A stretch of DNA of 63,726 nucleotides from an uncultured Kiritimatiellota bacterium (GCA_944391065.1 CALXSH010000006.1:1-63726), one strand, 5' to 3'; positions 8,014-16,005 are shown, numbered from the stretch's first letter. Notes: generated by a model not told the origin, from the sequence alone. Numbers and translations: made by a program.

Positions 8014-9159
8014 ATGGCCTCTAAATCCTCCATCCTCCGACAGTACGACCGCCTCGCGGCCGTCGCCGTGCTCATCCTGCTCCTTGCCTCGCTCGGCTAC
8101 CTGCTGCTCAAGGGCCTCGGCCGTCAGCAGGAGGTCAAGGAGTACGACGATACCCTCGGCATGCAGCAGCCGACCAAGGCGCAGTGCGTCCCCGTCGACC
8201 TGACGGCCGACGAAGCCCTCCTGACCCGCAATGCCGACCCCGCCGCCGCCAAGCTTCTGCTGCAGCAGGCCCCCGCCGGCCAGGCCGACCTCTTCAGCCT
8301 CGAACGCCGCCTCCTTTGCGTCAAGTGCGGCTATCCCATCCCCTTCGAAGCCTCCGTCTGCCCCTTCCCCGCGTGCAAGGCGGTCCAGCCCAAGGAGAAG
8401 AAGATTGACCTCTCCACCATCGACAGCGACGGTGACGGCCTCCCCGACCTCTGGGAACGCAAGTACGGCTTCGACCCCCAGAACGAGAAGGACGCCGACG
8501 AAGACGCCGACGGGGACGGCTTCTCCAATATTGAGGAATACGAAGCCAAGACCGACCCGAAGGATCCGGCTTCCCACCCCGGTTACGAGACCCGCATCGG
8601 CCTGGTCGACATCTCCGGCACCAAGGTCCCGCTGCGCGCCATCAACAAGATGAAGCTCCCGGCGACCCCCGAGCATCCCAACCGTCACCGCGTCACCTTC
8701 GTCCAGGTCGATCCTGACGGCCGCGTCGGCAATGTCTCCCTTTTCGCCGCCGACGGTGAGGAGATTAAGAAGGATGACGCCCTCAATCCCGTAAAGACCG
8801 GCTTCCGCTTCGTCCGGTACAACGAACTCCCGACCCGACAGATCAAGCCCGACCCCAAGAAGGGCGGCCTGCCGAAGTTCGTCAACGTCTCGACCATCAC
8901 TCTCGAGCGCGTTTCGGACAAGAAGCAGATCGACATTGTCTTCTGGGATCCCAATAATCCTGAATGGCCCGGCGAACCGTTGCTGGAGCTCCAGGCAACC
9001 GTTTCCATCGACCTCCCCGGTGCCGAAAACGTTACCGTGGCCAATGGCGGGACCTTTAAGGTCAAGGGTGAAACCTTCAAAATCCGCTCGATTGACCCCG
9101 AAAAGAAGATCGTCAAGGTCGAAAAAGTTGCCACGAAAGCGATTTTCGACTTGAAATAA
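8014..9159 (+). CDS. Amuc_1099-family pilus-like system protein with zinc-ribbon and calcium-type repeats
   Basis: 381 residues, 5 bp after the previous stop. One membrane segment near the N-terminus (about 14-33), then periplasmic. Four cysteines (102, 105, 116, 121) form a CxxC...CxxxxC zinc-ribbon-like knuckle. Two Asp-rich thrombospondin-type-3/dockerin-like repeats follow ('DSDGDGLPDLWERKYGFDP' at 137-155 and 'DADGDGFSNIEEYEAKTDP' at 164-182), probable calcium sites. The C-terminal half carries beta-rich segments ending 'GETFKIRSIDPEKKIVKVEK', reminiscent of PilP-type periplasmic proteins that bind the secretin. Role inferred: connector between the inner-membrane platform and the secretin encoded next. 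Confidence 0.75.
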   Translation: MASKSSILRQYDRLAAVAVLILLLASLGYLLLKGLGRQQEVKEYDDTLGMQQPTKAQCVPVDLTADEALLTRNADPAAAKLLLQQAPAGQADLFSLERRLLCVKCGYPIPFEASVCPFPACKAVQPKEKKIDLSTIDSDGDGLPDLWERKYGFDPQNEKDADEDADGDGFSNIEEYEAKTDPKDPASHPGYETRIGLVDISGTKVPLRAINKMKLPATPEHPNRHRVTFVQVDPDGRVGNVSLFAADGEEIKKDDALNPVKTGFRFVRYNELPTRQIKPDPKKGGLPKFVNVSTITLERVSDKKQIDIVFWDPNNPEWPGEPLLELQATVSIDLPGAENVTVANGGTFKVKGETFKIRSIDPEKKIVKVEKVATKAIFDLK

Positions 9160-9179
9160 TCGCAGTGCTGGTCTATACT
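9151..9179 (+). promoter_or_regulatory. Internal promoter before the secretin gene
   Basis: TTGAAA (9151-9156, overlapping the end of the upstream gene), 17-bp spacer, TATACT (9174-9179), 55 nt before the secretin ATG. It would allow the secretin to be made separately from the rest of the operon. Confidence 0.75.
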
Positions 9180-9234
9180 GACGTCACGATTTAGAAACGG
9201 GCAAGGCGCCCGACTTATGCGGAGAAAACGTGCT

Positions 9235-12200
9235 ATGACACATTTCATGCGTTACACCCTACTGGGTACGATCGTCGCCGGCGGCGCTCTCGCCGTTGTC
9301 GCGCAGGATGACATCGATGCGCTCCTCGGCGATCTTATCATGGAACCACCGGCCGCCGAGCAGGAGCTTGGCGAGCCCGTTCCCGCCGATGACAGCGCCC
9401 TTGCCGACATTCTCGCCGCGGAGCCCGAAGCCGCAGCCGACGATCTGCTCGCGGACATGGCCGCCGAAGAGGTGCCTGCCGAGCAAGCCGCTCCCGAAAC
9501 GGTCGCCGACGCCGAGGTCTCAGTCGATGAGGCGCTGGACGCCCTGACCGCCGTCGACACCGCCGCCGCTGAGGCCGCCGCCGAGGCTCAGGCTGCCGCG
9601 GAAGCCGAAGCGCTGGCCGCCGCCGAGGCTGAAGCCCTGGCCGCCGCCGAGGCTCAGGCTGCCGCGGAAGCCGAAGCGTTGGCTGCCGCCGAAGCCGAAG
9701 CCGCCGAAGAGGACGTTGCCGAGGCTGAAGCCGCTGAGGAAGCCGTCGCCGAGGCCGAGCCTGAGGTTCCCGCCGAGGAACCGGCCGTCGAGCCCGAGGC
9801 CGTCGCTGAAGCCGCTCCCGCCGCCGAGCCTGCCGAACCCGTGGACGCGTTGCTCCCCAGTGAGGTGGAGACCGTCGTGACCGAGGAGGACCGCGCCTTC
9901 AGCGAACTGGCCACCCTCGAGCGCATCCGTCAGCAGGGCTTCGATGCTTACGCTCAGAGCTGTCTGGATGAGGCCATCGCCGCCCTGAACGCGCAGCCGC
10001 AGCCGCCCGTCGGCCAGGCCTTTGACTACTACAAGGGCGTTATCCGCAAGTTCGAGGACGCCAAGACCTACTTCGTTGAGCGTCCCGACAACGTCGAGAA
10101 CCGCAAGCTTTGCGATCAGGGTATCCGCGAGTGCGTCTACCGCCAGGCCAACGCGCTCTTCCAGCTCAAGCAGTATCCCGAGGCGCTCGACCTTGCCCAG
10201 CGCGCCCAGAAGAACGGCCACAAGTTTGGCAACGAACTCGTCGCCCGCATCACGGCGGCGATGAATGTCCCCAAGCAATATATCCCCGAAGCCCAGTATC
10301 CGGTCCACGCCGACCCCGATTACCGTCAGGCCCGTCTTGAGCGCATCGACCGCTTCCAGCGTGCCACCGTCTACTTCCACCTGGGCAACTACGACAAGGC
10401 CCTCGAGCAGGTCGACCTCATTCTCCGCGAGGATCCCGACAACGAGTCGGCCATCTCCCTCCGCGCCCGTATCGGCGAGCGTCAGCACAAGCGTGCCGAG
10501 CAGCTCCGTGCCTCCATGCACGACACCATGATTGCCCAGGTCAGCGCCAACTGGACCCCGCTCGGCTATCTCGCCGCCGACTCCGACGAAATCTCCGCCC
10601 CCAAGGTGACCTCCTCCGGCAACGAAGAGGTGACCGAGGACAAGGAGGCCAAGGCTGCCGCCCAGCGCGTTTACGAAAAGCTCGACTACATCATCCTGCC
10701 CGAATTCTCCGTCGGCGCGCCCAATACGCTGGATGACGTGGTCAAGTTCTTCGCCGAACTCTCCCGTACCTACGATAAGCCCGAGCTTCCCCCGGAAGAG
10801 CGCGGCGTCTCCTTCGTGCTCAACTGGGGCAAGCCTCAGGCCGCCGCTCCCGTCTCGGACGATCCCTTCGCCTCCGATTCCGGCAGCTCGGGCTCCGGTC
10901 TGCCTCCGATCCGCTCCATCTCCCTGAACTACGTGACTCTCCGCGAAGCCCTCAATACCGTCTGCACGGTGACCGGCGCCAAGTACGTCATCGAGGGCAA
11001 GACGGTCATGATCGTCCCGACCAACTACGTCGACGGCAAGCTGGAGGAACGCTGGTACAACGTGCTGCCCGAATTCGCCGATAAGATGTCGGGCATGTCC
11101 TCCGACATGGGCTCCTCCGGCGGCGACTCCGGCGGCTGGGGTGATGACACCTCCTTCTCTTCCGGCGGCGGCGACACCGACAGCTGGAAGTCCGTCTTCT
11201 CCCAGTTTGGCGTTTCCTTTGAGGGCAAGGCCTCCATCGCCTACTTCCCGCAGATTGGTAAAATCCGCGTCGAGAACACCCTCGAAAACCTCGCCCGCTT
11301 CGAGTCCGTCCTTGAGAAGCTGAATGTCACGCCCTTCCAGATTGAGGTCGAGGCCCGCTTCGTCGAAGTCAGCCAGACCGATCTGAACTCGCTCGGCTTT
11401 GAGTGGCGTCTGAATCAGAATATCACCGGCACCATCGGCTCGGGCATCGACTGGGCCTCCAGCGCCATCACCGGCAACAGCACCGGCGGCGACTTCGCCG
11501 GCGGTCAGGATGCCAACGGCGGCTACATTTTCCGCCGCGCAAGCCGTTCCACCGGCACCGACAATATCGGTATGCACGCCGGCACGATCAACAACGGCAT
11601 GCGCTTCCTCGGCGACAGCTCGCTCGCCGCCAACCGCGTCAATCTGGGCGGAGCCACCATCGCCCCGGACGACACCTTCGCCACCTTCTCGGCCGTCTTC
11701 GGCAAGCTGGACATGACCATGATTCTGCACATGCTCGCCCAGCGCTCCGACACCGATATGCTCTCCTCGCCGAAGGTCCTCGTCAAGTCCGGCCAGGAGG
11801 CCATCTTCAAGGTCGTGACCGAATGGATTTATCCGACTGAGTTCTCTGTCCGTGAACTCGACATGAACAACAATAGCAACAACGACTCCGGCGGCGGTAC
11901 CTCCATCATTCTGCCCTTCATGGTCGAGCCGCAGTCCTTTGAGAAGCGCGACGTCGGCATTACCATGCAGGTGGCTCCCGGCATCTCCCAGGAGGGGCAG
12001 ATGATTGAGCTCAGCATCGGTCAGCTTGAGGTGGTCGAATATCTCGGCGATTTCGATTACGGCATGGAGTATCCGTACTCCGAAATCCAGACCACGGGAC
12101 TTCCCGGTCTCGGCGATCTGGGCACGATTACGACCCAGTCTGAGGTTAAGTTCTTCCACATCCCGATGCCGCAGCCGAAGTTCCACATCCGCACGATTTC

Positions 12201-12486
12201 CACGCTGCTCTCCATCTACAACGGGGCGACCGTGGTCATGGGCGGCCTGATTACCGAAAACCGCGAGTCCTTTGAGGACAAGACCCCGATTCTCGGCGAC
12301 CTGCCCTTCATCGGCTTCCTCTTCCGCTCCGAGGGTGAGTGGAGCGAGAAGCGCAACCTCCTGGTCTTCCTCACCGCCCGTCTCGTTGACCCGGCCGGCC
12401 GTGCCATCCGCACTGCCACCGACGGCACGATGGGTGCCGCGGGCGATTTCGCCGGCGGCTCCTCGATGAGCGCCGCCGCGGAATAA
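9235..12486 (+). CDS. Secretin, Amuc_1098-family type IV pilus outer-membrane protein
   Basis: 1083 residues from ATG 9235, chosen because GGAGAA ends 8 nt before it; ATG 9217 is an alternative adding six residues. A signal peptide ends near 'ALAVVAQ'. Residues about 25-205 are an Ala/Glu/Pro low-complexity region. A helical, TPR-like region follows, then N-domains. The secretin domain shows 'EARFVEVSQTDLNSLGFEW' (about 704), 'MLSSPKVLVKSGQEAIF' (842), 'VMGGLITENR' (1001) and 'LPFIGFLF' (1023). Secretins form the outer-membrane channel for pili or type II secretion. Last gene of the operon, closed by a terminator. Confidence 0.92.
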   Translation: MTHFMRYTLLGTIVAGGALAVVAQDDIDALLGDLIMEPPAAEQELGEPVPADDSALADILAAEPEAAADDLLADMAAEEVPAEQAAPETVADAEVSVDEALDALTAVDTAAAEAAAEAQAAAEAEALAAAEAEALAAAEAQAAAEAEALAAAEAEAAEEDVAEAEAAEEAVAEAEPEVPAEEPAVEPEAVAEAAPAAEPAEPVDALLPSEVETVVTEEDRAFSELATLERIRQQGFDAYAQSCLDEAIAALNAQPQPPVGQAFDYYKGVIRKFEDAKTYFVERPDNVENRKLCDQGIRECVYRQANALFQLKQYPEALDLAQRAQKNGHKFGNELVARITAAMNVPKQYIPEAQYPVHADPDYRQARLERIDRFQRATVYFHLGNYDKALEQVDLILREDPDNESAISLRARIGERQHKRAEQLRASMHDTMIAQVSANWTPLGYLAADSDEISAPKVTSSGNEEVTEDKEAKAAAQRVYEKLDYIILPEFSVGAPNTLDDVVKFFAELSRTYDKPELPPEERGVSFVLNWGKPQAAAPVSDDPFASDSGSSGSGLPPIRSISLNYVTLREALNTVCTVTGAKYVIEGKTVMIVPTNYVDGKLEERWYNVLPEFADKMSGMSSDMGSSGGDSGGWGDDTSFSSGGGDTDSWKSVFSQFGVSFEGKASIAYFPQIGKIRVENTLENLARFESVLEKLNVTPFQIEVEARFVEVSQTDLNSLGFEWRLNQNITGTIGSGIDWASSAITGNSTGGDFAGGQDANGGYIFRRASRSTGTDNIGMHAGTINNGMRFLGDSSLAANRVNLGGATIAPDDTFATFSAVFGKLDMTMILHMLAQRSDTDMLSSPKVLVKSGQEAIFKVVTEWIYPTEFSVRELDMNNNSNNDSGGGTSIILPFMVEPQSFEKRDVGITMQVAPGISQEGQMIELSIGQLEVVEYLGDFDYGMEYPYSEIQTTGLPGLGDLGTITTQSEVKFFHIPMPQPKFHIRTISTLLSIYNGATVVMGGLITENRESFEDKTPILGDLPFIGFLFRSEGEWSEKRNLLVFLTARLVDPAGRAIRTATDGTMGAAGDFAGGSSMSAAAE
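9581..9690 (+). repeat. In-frame 66-bp tandem repeat in the secretin gene
   Basis: Sequence from 9581 recurs at 9647, offset 66 bp (22 codons), nearly identical over more than 35 bp. It encodes alternating AEA/AAAEAEAL runs predicted to be helical. Copy number could vary between strains. Confidence 0.75.
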
Positions 12487-12509
12487 GCCACCCCTCCGAT
12501 ACGAAAAAA

Positions 12510-12539
12510 GGGCTCCGGACTCTCCGGGGCCCTTTTTTT
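12510..12539 (+). terminator. Rho-independent terminator of the pilus-like operon
   Basis: 10-bp stem (12510-12519 with 12523-12532, one G-T pair), 3-nt loop, seven T. The A-run before the stem also makes it partly bidirectional. Confidence 0.9.
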
Positions 12540-12752
12540 CGTCCCCAGCGCTTCCAGGGTGTGATTGCGGTCAGTGGGTCTTTGCTCCTCCGGGTGCAGG
12601 GGCACGGTGCGTTCCGTGCCGTGGGGGCCTCTGCGTCGGGTTGTCGCTGTCGCTCCTGAGGCGTTGAGGTGCTCTGTCTTGGTCCCGCTGTCTGCTTCCG
12701 GCGTCAGGGGGATGGTTGCCTTGAGACGGGGAGCGTGGGGCGGTGGGTGTGC
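12540..12752. other. Intergenic stretch without a recognisable gene
   Basis: Between the secretin terminator and the -10 of the next gene. Open frames here lack ribosome-binding sites and resemble nothing I know. No repeat or stable hairpin stood out. Confidence 0.6.
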
Positions 12753-12758
12753 TACAAT
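12753..12758 (+). promoter_or_regulatory. Probable -10 element (TACAAT) for the ArsC/Spx-like gene
   Basis: In the context gtgcTACAATg, 63 nt before the ATG at 12822. No convincing -35 at 17-18 bp. Confidence 0.5.
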
Positions 12759-12821
12759 GTCTGCGTTCCGGAACGTCTGGAAATGGCTGCTCTGAAGTTC
12801 GTATCCTTATCGTGAGGCTGC

Positions 12822-13175
12822 ATGAATCTTGTGCTGATTTATCCGAAATGCACCACCTGCCAGAAGGCGGTCGCCTGGCTCGATGCCCGCGGTGTCGCCT
12901 ACGCCACGCGTCATATCAAGGAAGAGCCTCCGACGCGCGACGAACTTGCCGCCTGGTATGGCCGCTCCGGCGTGCCGCTGAAACGCTTCTTCAATACCTC
13001 AGGCCTGGTCTACCGCGGTCTCGGGCTCTCCGAGAAGCTCCCGGCGATGACCGAGGACGAACAGCTCGATCTGCTCGCCTCCGACGGCATGCTGGTTAAG
13101 CGGCCGCTGCTGATTACCGAGCGCGGCGTCTGCCCGGGCTTCAAAGCCGAGACCTGGGAGAGGCTGCTCGGGTGA
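12822..13175 (+). CDS. ArsC/Spx-family thioredoxin-fold protein
   Basis: 117 residues, the family size. The N-terminal strand leads into 'YPKCTTCQKA' with a CxxC at Cys10 and Cys13, followed by 'RHIKEEPPTRDEL' and 'KRFFNTSGLVYR', and near the end 'LLASDGMLVKRPLLI'; these are shared by arsenate reductase (ArsC), YffB and Spx/MgsR proteins. True ArsC uses one Cys with a downstream Arg; the CxxC pair is more like Spx/YffB. Biological role (redox regulator, thiol reductase, arsenate reductase) cannot be decided; no ars genes are nearby. GAGG lies 4 nt before the start. Confidence 0.82.
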   Translation: MNLVLIYPKCTTCQKAVAWLDARGVAYATRHIKEEPPTRDELAAWYGRSGVPLKRFFNTSGLVYRGLGLSEKLPAMTEDEQLDLLASDGMLVKRPLLITERGVCPGFKAETWERLLG

Positions 13176-13371
13176 ACGGCCGCCGTGCACGCGGCGGATG
13201 GGGCTGCGCTCCTGTCGCAGGCAGTGCGTCGGGATGCCGCCATGCTCCGTTGCCCTCACCGGGTGGCGATTGCCGTGCGCGGACACCGTCACGCTTCGCC
13301 ATGCCGCTTTTGCCGTGCGCAGACAGCAGCGCCGGCTTTGTGCGGTGATGTGTTTGAGTGCTGATTTTTGG

Positions 13372-13377
13372 TATGAT
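13372..13377 (+). promoter_or_regulatory. Possible -10 element (TATGAT) for the rubredoxin gene
   Basis: Context ttggTATGATt, 42 nt before the ATG at 13420. No good -35. Confidence 0.4.
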
Positions 13378-13419
13378 TACAACCGTCACTGACAACAACC
13401 CTTAACAAGGAGATTCCAC

Positions 13420-13557
13420 ATGAAGTACGTCTGCCAGGTTTGCGGCTACGTTTACGATCCCGCCGAAAATGACGGTATTGCCTTCGAAAACCTTCCCGAG
13501 GACTGGGTTTGCCCGGACTGCGGCGTGGGCAAGGATCAGTTCTCCGCGGCCGAGTAA
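13420..13557 (+). CDS. Rubredoxin (45 residues)
   Basis: ATG 13420 follows AAGGAG (13407-13412). The product has the two iron-binding knuckles of rubredoxin: Cys5-x2-Cys8 followed by 'GYVYDP', and Cys31-x2-Cys34 preceded by 'LPEDWV' and followed by 'GVGKDQF'. It binds one Fe in a Cys4 site and carries single electrons in the cytoplasm, typically to rubrerythrin, superoxide reductase or oxygen reductases in anaerobes. At 45 residues it is shorter than the usual 52-54, with a shortened segment between the knuckles. Monocistronic; a strong hairpin follows. The electron partner is not in the window. Confidence 0.95.
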   Translation: MKYVCQVCGYVYDPAENDGIAFENLPEDWVCPDCGVGKDQFSAAE

Positions 13558-13572
13558 ACCGACGCGGGACGT

Positions 13573-13627
13573 CCCCGATACAGCAAAAGCGGATGGCGCT
13601 GAGCCATCCGCTTTTGCTGTATCGGGG
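13573..13627. terminator. 25-bp perfect inverted repeat acting as terminator after the rubredoxin gene
   Basis: Arms 13573-13597 and 13603-13627 are exact reverse complements around a 5-nt loop. The inner part, a GC-rich 9-bp stem followed by TTTT, is a normal terminator core, but the palindrome runs on well beyond that. The A/T pairs within both arms let it work in either direction, possibly also for deoC on the minus strand. Confidence 0.8.
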
Positions 13628-13768
13628 GAGCTGCTTTTGCCTTTGGGGCGCCTTATCGTCCGGTCGCTCCATGCGACAGGCCGGCTGTGGGGGGAGCCGG
13701 CATAGGCAGGCGTGCGGCAGATCCGGCCGCCCTCCCATGCGGGAGGCGGGCTGTGTGGGGTAGGGGCT

Positions 13769-14551
13769 TCAGGCCTTTTGGGCTTTGGCGGCTTTTTTGG
13801 CTGCCGGCTTGGCCTCAGGCTCCGCGTCGTGGCAGCCGTCGCCGTGCTCTTGCGCCTCGGCCAGGGCTTGGGCCTCGATGGCCGCGAGGCTCTTGGATTC
13901 GGCGGGGGTGAGGAGGCAGCGGACGTTGCCGACGCCGAGGCGCGTACAGCCGAGGGCGAGGTAGGTCTCGGCGTCCTGACGGGTGCGGATACCGCCGGAG
14001 GCCTTGACCTGAATCTTTCCCTTGGCGGCGGCGATCATGGTCTTTACGGCCTCAGGCGTGGCGCCGTGGGCGGCGAAGCCGGTGGAGGTCTTGACGAAGG
14101 CCGCGCCGGCCTTGAGGGCGCAGGCCGTACCCTTGCGGATCTCCGCGGGGGTGAGGAGGGCGGTCTCGAGGATGACCTTGACGGGGCGCGGCCAGACGGC
14201 GGTGACGACGGCGTGGATTTCGTCGACGGCGGATTCGGTGTCGCCATCTTTCAGGGCGGCGATATTGATGACCATGTCGATTTCGTCGGCGCCCTCAGCG
14301 GCGGCGAGCTGGGCCTCGGCGGCCTTGAGGGTAGCGTGGGTGTTGCCGTGGGGGAAGCCGACGACGGCGGCGATTTTCGTTTCGCTTGCCTCCAGGAGGG
14401 CGGCGGCGAAGGCGACGTCGCAGCTCTTCACGCAGAGGCATCCGACGCCGAGGACGTCGGAGAGCCAGGCGGCCTCCCGGAGGTCGTTCAGGGTGGCGTC
14501 GGGCTTCAGGATGGCGTAGTCGAGGGTGGCGAGGAAGTCTTTTGTCTTCAT
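13769..14551 (-). CDS. deoC: Deoxyribose-phosphate aldolase
   Basis: 260 residues, class I aldolase TIM barrel that cleaves 2-deoxyribose 5-phosphate to glyceraldehyde 3-phosphate and acetaldehyde. The Schiff-base lysine is Lys154 in 'FVKTSTGF'; Lys183 in 'VKASGGIRT' and Asp92 in 'EIDMVINI' complete the usual active site. 'VGFPHGN' is the phosphate-side signature. The last ~20 residues are an Ala/Lys tail ('AKPAAKKAAKAQKA') not normally part of DeoC. Its ATG overlaps the stop of the upstream mutarotase gene (ATGA), so translation is probably coupled. Confidence 0.93.
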   Translation of the reverse strand: MKTKDFLATLDYAILKPDATLNDLREAAWLSDVLGVGCLCVKSCDVAFAAALLEASETKIAAVVGFPHGNTHATLKAAEAQLAAAEGADEIDMVINIAALKDGDTESAVDEIHAVVTAVWPRPVKVILETALLTPAEIRKGTACALKAGAAFVKTSTGFAAHGATPEAVKTMIAAAKGKIQVKASGGIRTRQDAETYLALGCTRLGVGNVRCLLTPAESKSLAAIEAQALAEAQEHGDGCHDAEPEAKPAAKKAAKAQKA

Positions 14552-15423
14552 TTGAGTTCCGTGGGCTGGATCCTGAGGGTGAGGGTGTGGGCGCGGCCGG
14601 GGGCCAGCGTGATGGGCGTGAGGCCCTGCTGGTGGGGATTGGCCGGTTCGACGCAGAGAAACTTTTTCGACCCGCCGGGCGGGATGTCGCCGATGCCGTT
14701 CTCCAGCGGCGGCTGCCAGACGATGAAGGCCGAGGCGTCCTCGCCGATGACATTGAGGTTGCGCTCCATGATGGGGTCGCGGATGACGGCCAGGCCGTGC
14801 TCGGTGGGATGGATGACGTCGTAGGGGTCGGCGTCGGTGAAGGTCAGGGGTTTCTCGGCCGGCCCGATAAGGGTGACGGCCGTGGCGTCGGCGACGCGCA
14901 GATAGGCGTGGAGGGCCTCGCTGTAGGTGAAGGGCACGCGGTCAAGGTTGCGCGTCTGCAGGTCGACGCGGAGCGAATCGCCCACCGTCACGGTCATGGT
15001 CAGCTGATAGCGGTAGGGCCAGGCGGGGTGGGTGGCGTCGCCGTCATCGAGCTCCAGGGTGAGTTCGCAGTCGGCCGCGGCGTAGGAGCTGCCCGTGACG
15101 CGCCAGAGCGTGCGTCGCGCGAAGCCGTGGGTCTGAACGCCGGGCGGGAAGCCCTCCGGCGCGGATCCGAACCACGGCCAGCAGACGGGGATGCCGCCGC
15201 GGATGGCCTTGCCGTCGGCGTACTCGGCCGTGGGGCTGAGCCAGAGGGCGTCCAGATAGCCCTTGGCGCGGTAGGAGAGGACGTGGCCGCCGTAGACCGA
15301 AATCTCGCAATAGCCGTTGGGCGCAGCCAGGACGGCGATGGGGTGGCCGCCGGGACCTTCGCGGAAGACGATGCGGCCGGGCGCGCCGTAACGGGCGTTG
15401 AGTTCCTCGGGTGTCTGAGGCAT
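14548..15423 (-). CDS. D-hexose-6-phosphate mutarotase (YeaD family)
   Basis: 291 residues from ATG 15423, preceded by AAAGGAG; an in-frame extension to 15654 would run through the upstream gene and is rejected. The aldose-1-epimerase fold is shown by 'GGHVLSYRAKG', 'IRGGIPVCWPWFG', 'THGFARRTLWRV' (catalytic His) and the 'SEALHAYLRV' strand with its His; 'CVEPAN' near the end is also typical. These enzymes interconvert alpha and beta anomers of hexose 6-phosphates. Middle gene of the operon fmdB-like / mutarotase / deoC. Confidence 0.88.
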   Translation of the reverse strand: MPQTPEELNARYGAPGRIVFREGPGGHPIAVLAAPNGYCEISVYGGHVLSYRAKGYLDALWLSPTAEYADGKAIRGGIPVCWPWFGSAPEGFPPGVQTHGFARRTLWRVTGSSYAAADCELTLELDDGDATHPAWPYRYQLTMTVTVGDSLRVDLQTRNLDRVPFTYSEALHAYLRVADATAVTLIGPAEKPLTFTDADPYDVIHPTEHGLAVIRDPIMERNLNVIGEDASAFIVWQPPLENGIGDIPPGGSKKFLCVEPANPHQQGLTPITLAPGRAHTLTLRIQPTELK

Positions 15424-15452
15424 GGATGCTCCTTTCGCTGGGCGCGGGGCGC

Positions 15453-15704
15453 TCAGTAGAGTTTTTCGAAGGCACCCTGGTCGACGCGCTTCAGTTTGTG
15501 GAAGCCGGCGGCCTTGGCGCGGTCGTCGAGTTTGGACTTGCTCCGGCCGATGGCCGGGGCGGAGATGAGTTTGACCACTTCGGCGCCGCAGTAGGGGCAG
15601 GTCCTGAGCGGCTCCTGGGTCAGCGAACGGACGGCTTCGAACCTGTCGCGGCAATAGGCGCAGGCGGCCTCGGGGTTTTTGGCGCGGTAATCGTAAACCG
15701 GCAT
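15453..15704 (-). CDS. FmdB-type zinc-ribbon protein
   Basis: 83 residues from ATG 15704 (MPVYDYRA), with GGAGAA just upstream on the minus strand; a longer start at 15737 lacks such a site. The FmdB-family pattern is present: an aromatic 'PVYDYRAK' start, a first pair CxxC ('CAYC') and a second pair CxxC ('CPYC') before 'GAEVVKLISAPAI'. The second half is charged and helical. FmdB-like proteins are small regulatory or zinc-binding proteins of unclear function. First gene of the minus-strand operon, 29 bp before the mutarotase gene. Confidence 0.78.
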   Translation of the reverse strand: MPVYDYRAKNPEAACAYCRDRFEAVRSLTQEPLRTCPYCGAEVVKLISAPAIGRSKSKLDDRAKAAGFHKLKRVDQGAFEKLY

Positions 15705-15735
15705 GACTGTTCTCCGGATTGTGGGGTTTGGCGCC

Positions 15736-15741
15736 ATTCTA
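15736..15741 (-). promoter_or_regulatory. Possible -10 element (TAGAAT) for the fmdB-like operon
   Basis: On the minus strand the context is gtgcTAGAATgg, 32 nt before the ATG at 15704. No -35 consensus at the expected distance. Confidence 0.45.
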
Positions 15742-15828
15742 GCACATCGTCGGCGGCCTTCGGGAAAATAGGGCCCTCTCTGCTCCGGACGTTGGCCGGG
15801 TTTTTCCGGCCTCTGCCGGGGCCCCTTT

Positions 15829-15910
15829 CAAAAGTGGGCGACAAACGAGTCAAAAGTGGGCGACAAACGAGTCAAAAGTGGGCGACAAACGAGTCAAACA
15901 TGGGCGATGT
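15829..15910. repeat. Three perfect 22-bp tandem repeats plus a degenerate fourth
   Basis: Units at 15829-15850, 15851-15872 and 15873-15894 are identical; each starts 'caaaagtgggcgacaaac' and ends 'gagt'. A fourth copy starting at 15895 diverges after a few bases. The array lies about 80 bp upstream of the prepilin promoter. On the minus strand each unit presents a TTGACT, so regularly spaced -35-like hexamers or protein-binding sites are possible. The spacing is two helical turns, as in operator or iteron arrays. Confidence 0.9.
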
Positions 15911-15975
15911 TTTTTGGAGGCCCCGCCGGGGTCGGGCGGGGGATGGATCCCGGGACGCGAAGGCGCGGCAGCAGG

Positions 15976-16005
15976 TTGCAAGCCCGTCCGTTTTTGGGGT
16001 ATACT
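15976..16005 (+). promoter_or_regulatory. Promoter of the prepilin / giant-protein operon
   Basis: TTGCAA (15976-15981), 18-bp spacer, TATACT (16000-16005), 24 nt before the ATG at 16030. Confidence 0.75.

Noticed and set aside
9520-12186. 888-codon open frame opposite the secretin gene
   Set aside because: The secretin is clear on the plus strand; the antisense product is a shadow of its codon usage.
12540-12800. Small gene in the gap before the ArsC/Spx-like gene
   Set aside because: The open frame at 12565-12795 has no ribosome-binding site, overlaps the -10 element of the next gene and encodes an Arg/Val-rich sequence without features.
15829-15910. CRISPR array
   Set aside because: The 22-bp units are directly adjacent with no spacers, and no cas genes are nearby.
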